Shown here: positions 34,107-64,000 of the stretch, one piece after another
How positions within the stretch are numbered: the stretch's first letter is position 1
How the letters are laid out: each line of letters opens with the position of its first letter
NCBI RefSeq assembly: GCF_950295315.1
Contig: NC_080181.1
Location: forward strand, 1,678,526-1,742,525
Direction of reading: 5' to 3'
From: Erinaceus europaeus
Lineage: Eukaryota; Chordata; Mammalia; Eulipotyphla; Erinaceidae
Length of the DNA: 64,000 bases
The notes under the pieces: generated by a model
Database searches by the model: none
Seen by the model: the letters and a program-made list of their open reading frames with translations, nothing else
What the model was told of the DNA's origin: nothing
Position numbers and translations under genes: made by a program

Positions 34107-35125
34107 CGCTGCACCCTGCTTGAGCATCCTGTGCCTAGCACCCTGCGTGAGCACCCTGAGCCCCAGCACCCTGCGTGAGCACCCAGCACCCTATGTAAGC
34201 ACCCAGCACCCTGCGTGAGCACCCAGCACCCTTCGTGAGCACCTAGCACCCTATGTAAGCACCCAGCACCCTGCGTGAGCACCCAGCACCCTTCGTGAGC
34301 ACCTAGCACCCTATGTGAGCACCTAGCACCCTATGTAAGCACCCAGCACCCTGCGTGAGCACCTAGCACCCTTTGTGAGCACCCAGCACCCTTCGTGAGC
34401 ACCTAGCACCCTATGTAAGCACCCAGCACCCTGCGTGAGCACCCAGCACCCTTCGTGAGCACCCAGCACCCTATGTGAGCACCCAGCACCCTGCGTGAGC
34501 ACCCAGCACCCTGCGTGAGCACCCAACACCCTGCGTGAGCACCCAGCATCCTGCGTGAGCACCCAGCACCCTATGTGAGCACCCAGCACCCTGCGTGAGC
34601 ACCCAGCACCCTATGTGAGCACCCAGCACCCTGCGTGAGCACCCAGCACCCTTCGTGAGCACCCAGCACCCTATGTGAGCACCTAGCACCCTGCGTGAGC
34701 ACCCAGCACCCTATGTGAGCACCCAGCACCCTTTGTGAGCACCCAGCACCCTATGTGAGCACCCAGCACCCTGCGTGAGCACCCAGCACCCTTCGTGAGC
34801 ACCCAGCACCCTATGTGAGCACCTAGCACCCTGCGTGAGCACCCAGCACCCTGCGTGAGCACCCAGCACCCTATGTGAGCACCCAGCACCCTTTGTGAGC
34901 ACCCAGCACCCTTTGTGAGCACCTAGCACCCTGCGTGAGCACCCAGCACCCTGCGTGAGCACCCAGCACCCTTCGTGAGCACCCAGCACCCTATGTGAGC
35001 ACCCAGCACCCTGCGTGAGCACCCAGCACCCTTCGTGAGCACCCAGCACCCTATGTAAGCACCCAGCACCCTGAGTGAGCACCCAGCACCCTGCGTGAGC
35101 ACCCAGCACCCTGCGTGAGCACCCA
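34107..35125 (+). repeat. 20-bp minisatellite, about 50 units (left of MRE11/ANKRD49 promoter)
   Basis: Strict 20-bp periodicity, unit GAGCACCCAGCACCCTNNGT, where NN is GC, TC, AT or TT, with occasional GTAAGC or ACCTAGC variants. The variants interleave, and the order GC-TC-AT recurs as a loose 60-bp higher-order unit. It lies in the presumed ANKRD49 intron 1 and ends about 330 bp before the ETS site of the promoter. Long minus-strand open frames across it are artefacts of the period (3 units = 60 bp). Confidence 0.95.
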
Positions 35126-35346
35126 CCCCACCCCTCGCACGCAGGTGCTGCAGACTGGCAGGAGGACCCTGAGCCCCAGAGCCGCGCGCCCGGCCCCGAC
35201 CCTGCGGCCTGCACCCGGGGCGCCCCGCACCTGGGGATCCACCGAGCCCAGCACAGGCCGGCCGCACCTGCCCGCGCCGCTCACCCGGGGGCTCGGGGCC
35301 GAAGGTCGCGCTCTCGCTCGCGGCGGTCCGGGGTTCGAGCCCTCAC

Positions 35347-35440
35347 AGGCCGCGCGCTCTGCGGGGCGGGGGAGGACGAACGCGGCCCCCGGCGCCCGGT
35401 CCGCAGGGTCTAGCGAAGCCCCGGCTGCCAGCGCCGGCTC
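35347..35440 (-). other. ANKRD49: Possible ANKRD49 noncoding exon 1
   Basis: The minus strand just inside the ETS site has a consensus-like donor GCCT|GTGAGG at 35346-35345. The TSS and exon limits are guesses from promoter geometry. Confidence 0.3.
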
Positions 35441-35563
35441 CAGCAAAGCCTCACTTCCGGGTGCGCTCCGATTGGCTCCCGCGCGGGAGATTGGCTGGTC
35501 GCTCGTCCCGAACTCTCGCGGTACTTGGCAGCCAATGAGAGTCGTGGAAACCGTGCGCCCTGT

Positions 35564-35573
35564 TCTCGCGAGA
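35564..35573. promoter_or_regulatory. TCTCGCGAGA palindrome (BANP/CGCG element)
   Basis: Perfect copy of the CGCG element found in CpG-island promoters and bound by BANP when unmethylated. A degenerate half-like copy ACTCTCGCGG lies about 50 bp upstream (about 35512-35521). Confidence 0.7.
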
Positions 35574-35584
35574 AGAGCGAGACT

Positions 35585-35654
35585 TCGGGATTACTGGCGG
35601 CGCGCGCTCTGCGTGGACGCCGCGGTGCTCGGCTGTTTTGCCTCACCCGACCTG
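35585..35654 (+). other. MRE11: Probable MRE11 noncoding exon 1
   Basis: Downstream of the CGCG element a donor GACCTG|GTAAAG occurs at 35655. The upstream limit is uncertain. It would splice to the acceptor at 36953-36954. Confidence 0.42.
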
Positions 35655-35805
35655 GTAAAGCGCGCCGGACGGGGAGTGCGGGCTCCGGGCGGGGGCGCCG
35701 GGCGGGGGCTGGGCGGGGGCGCCGGGCTGGGGGCCAGGGAGCAGCGGAGCGCGTCCCTGCTAGCGAGCACCGGTGACGGGCTCCTCTCAGCCGCCGAGCG
35801 CACCT

Positions 35806-36425
35806 GTGAGCACCCGGCAGCACCCTGCACCCGTGTGAGCACCCGGCACCCGTGTGAGCACCCTGAGCCCCAGCACCCTGCACCCCTGTGAGCACCCTGA
35901 GCCCCAGCACCCTGCACCCGTGTGAGCACCCTGCACCCCTGTGAGCACCCTGAGCCCCAGCACCCTGCACCCCTGTGAGCACCCTGAGCCCGTGTGAGCA
36001 CCCTGCACCCGTGTGAGCACCCTGCACCCCTGTGAGCACCCTGAGCCCCAGCACCCTGCACCCCGTGTGAGCACCCTGAGCTCTGACACCCTGCACCCGA
36101 TGTGAGCACCCTAAGCCCCAGCACCCTGCACCCCGTGTGAGCACCCTGAGCCCCAGCACCCTGCACCCCGTGTGAGCACCCTGAGCCCCAGCACCCTGCA
36201 CCCCGTGTGAGCACCCTGAGCTCTGACACCCTGCACCCCGTGTGAGCACCCTGAGCCCCAGCACCCTGCACCCCGTGTGAGCACCCTGAGTCCTAGCACC
36301 CTGCACCCCGTGTGAGCACCCTGAGCCCCAGCACCCTGCACCCCGTGTGAGCACCCTGAGCCCCAGCACCCTGCACCCCGTGTGAGCACCCTGAGCCCCA
36401 GCACCCTGCACCCTGTGTGAGCACT
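35806..36425 (+). repeat. 35-bp minisatellite (right of the promoter, MRE11 intron 1)
   Basis: Exact 35-bp spacing in the regular part, from about 36060: CACCCTGCACCCCGTGTGAG followed by CACCCTGAGCCCCAG. The left part (35806-36060) has shorter, irregular units made of the same words. It shares GAGCACCC and CCAGCACCCTG with the 20-bp array on the other side of the promoter. Confidence 0.92.
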
Positions 36426-36749
36426 TGCTGGTCTGTGTTCGGGCACCAGATGCCGGGCTGTCGCAGGCGGGAGAGAGACGACCAGGAACTCATGGCTGAG
36501 TGGGAACACAGTTCCTCGTTTATTAATCACATGGCCTTTTATGCATCTCTTCACGGGAGGTGGCAAGGGGAAAGGAAATGACTAGGAGAGGGGGCGGAGC
36601 GAAAAAAGAGCAAAAAGAACATAGAGAGCTCCATCTAACTGGTGGGGATTAAACCAATACCCTGCAGGCAGGGCGGGCCTCAGGCTAGACAGTGATTACG
36701 TAAATAGACCACAGCATCAAGCAATGCAGCAGACCTGGCGTGATGAACA
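36426..36749 (-). mobile_element. Solo LTR inserted in the 35-bp minisatellite
   Basis: 324 bp. On the minus strand it starts TGTTCATC and ends CAGACCAGCA. The flanks are AGCACT (36420-36425) and AGCACC (36750-36755), a 6-bp target duplication with one difference, and minisatellite words resume on the right. It shares GGTCTATTTAC and CTGGTCGTCTCTCTCCC-type motifs with the LTR at 52166-52589. The 6-bp duplication suggests an ERVK-like class II element. No internal viral genes. Confidence 0.75.
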
Positions 36750-36954
36750 AGCACCCTGAGCCCCAGCACCTCATGCTCCCCTCTCTGCTGTTCCCTCACA
36801 CCCTCCCTGCCCGTGGCCTCGGTTTGAGGTGGAGGACTGGAAATCACCTTCGCTCCAAAGACATAAAACAGCTGTCACTACAGGAAGGTGCCATTCCTCT
36901 AAAACTGCAGGCCCGGTCTCTAAAACGTGTGTTTCCTGGTGGTTCTGCTTTCAG

Positions 36955-37047
36955 TTTGCTGGATTAGGGAGCAGGGGCTCCGAGCGACCACAGCGCCAGC
37001 CCGCACCCGAGGAGAGGCCAGGAGAGGCCCACCCGTCCGCTGCCGTC

Positions 37048-37067
<20 letters not shown>
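36955..37067 (+). CDS. MRE11: MRE11 exon with start codon
   Basis: Acceptor TGCTTTCAG|TTTGCTGG at 36954. Start ATG at 37048 (GCCGTCATGA), encoding MSPVDA plus two bases of Leu7. Donor GCCTT|GTAAGC. Only 37048-37067 is coding. Confidence 0.9.
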
Positions 37068-63790
<26,723 letters not shown>

Positions 63791-64000
63791 TTAAAAAGTT
63801 AAGGAAATTTATCATATATCTGTATTTTTTCATCTATTTTGATGAGAGAAAACGATTGAAGAAAGACCAGAGCCTCAGGTATGAAAGTCTTTTGCCAGAA
63901 CTATTATGCTGTCTTCCCAGCCTAACCCATTTTTTAAAAAAAGACTACAGACTATAGCAATAGTGCCTCATATTAATTGTTTCATCCATAGTCAGTTTTG

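Larger units (their letters stand above)
35140..35800. promoter_or_regulatory. CpG-island bidirectional promoter of ANKRD49 (minus) and MRE11 (plus)
   Basis: Dense CpG, no TATA box, between the two divergent genes. Visible sites: ETS/GABPA core ACTTCCGG (35453-35460), three CCAAT boxes (reverse at 35471-35475 and 35490-35494, forward at 35532-35536), and the palindrome TCTCGCGAGA at 35564-35573. Housekeeping divergent promoters commonly have this make-up. Factor binding is inferred from motif only. Confidence 0.85.

Noticed and set aside
35115..35891. 258-codon plus-strand open frame over the CpG island
   Set aside because: High GC content makes stops rare; it crosses the divergent promoter and the probable MRE11 exon 1 without splice logic or conserved motifs.
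34711..36411. Long minus-strand open frames (up to about 330 codons) of the form LGAHxGCWVLTxGAGC and LGLRVLTRGAGC
   Set aside because: They are translations of the 20-bp and 35-bp minisatellites; the frame stays open only because the repeats lack stops, and there is no start context, splicing or known homology.

Overview
This is a mammalian nuclear genomic window with intron-rich genes, GT-AG splice sites, CpG-island promoters, L1 fragments, solo LTRs and a very high load of one tRNA-derived SINE family. The SINE carries a tRNA-like A box and B box, a (C/T)-rich body and an (ACAA/ATAA)n tail. I recognise it as the kind found in hedgehogs (Erinaceidae). That identification comes from memory, not a search, so treat the species as probable (about 0.75).

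Four protein-coding genes are supported exon by exon. Reading left to right: (1) PIWIL4, minus strand, coding exons 1-7 (11575 down to 154), the 5' part of the gene, with the rest beyond the left edge. (2) C11orf97, minus strand, four exons (23428 down to 18210), a small ciliary basal-body protein of 109 aa. (3) ANKRD49, minus strand, two coding exons (32231 down to 28732), 238 aa. (4) MRE11, plus strand, coding exons from 37048 to 62610, encoding the first 408 residues; it continues past the right edge. ANKRD49 and MRE11 are head to head and share a CpG-island bidirectional promoter at about 35.1-35.8 kb.

The order PIWIL4 / C11orf97 / ANKRD49 / MRE11 matches human 11q21 and mouse chromosome 9, with one exception. 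The intronless gene FUT4, normally between PIWIL4 and C11orf97, is not recognisable in the 6.6 kb between them. That interval instead holds a 5'-inverted L1 with a perfect 16-bp target-site duplication, SINEs, another L1 piece and a GC-rich minisatellite.

The MRE11/ANKRD49 promoter is bracketed by two large minisatellites (20-bp and 35-bp units built from the same core words). The right one is split by a solo LTR. MRE11 introns hold three more solo LTRs, a 53-bp minisatellite and many SINEs. Two of the LTRs contain an embedded 5' half of a tRNA-Gly sequence.

Functionally the genes are independent: piRNA-guided transposon silencing (PIWIL4), motile-cilium biology (C11orf97), an ankyrin-repeat protein with germline-biased expression (ANKRD49) and DNA double-strand-break repair (MRE11). 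I found no new multi-gene system. The best leads are the missing FUT4, an exact RFX X-box in the C11orf97 promoter, the tRNA-Gly half inside an LTR family, the minisatellites around the MRE11 promoter, and a (GT)21 repeat starting four bases inside the MRE11 intron after coding exon 11.
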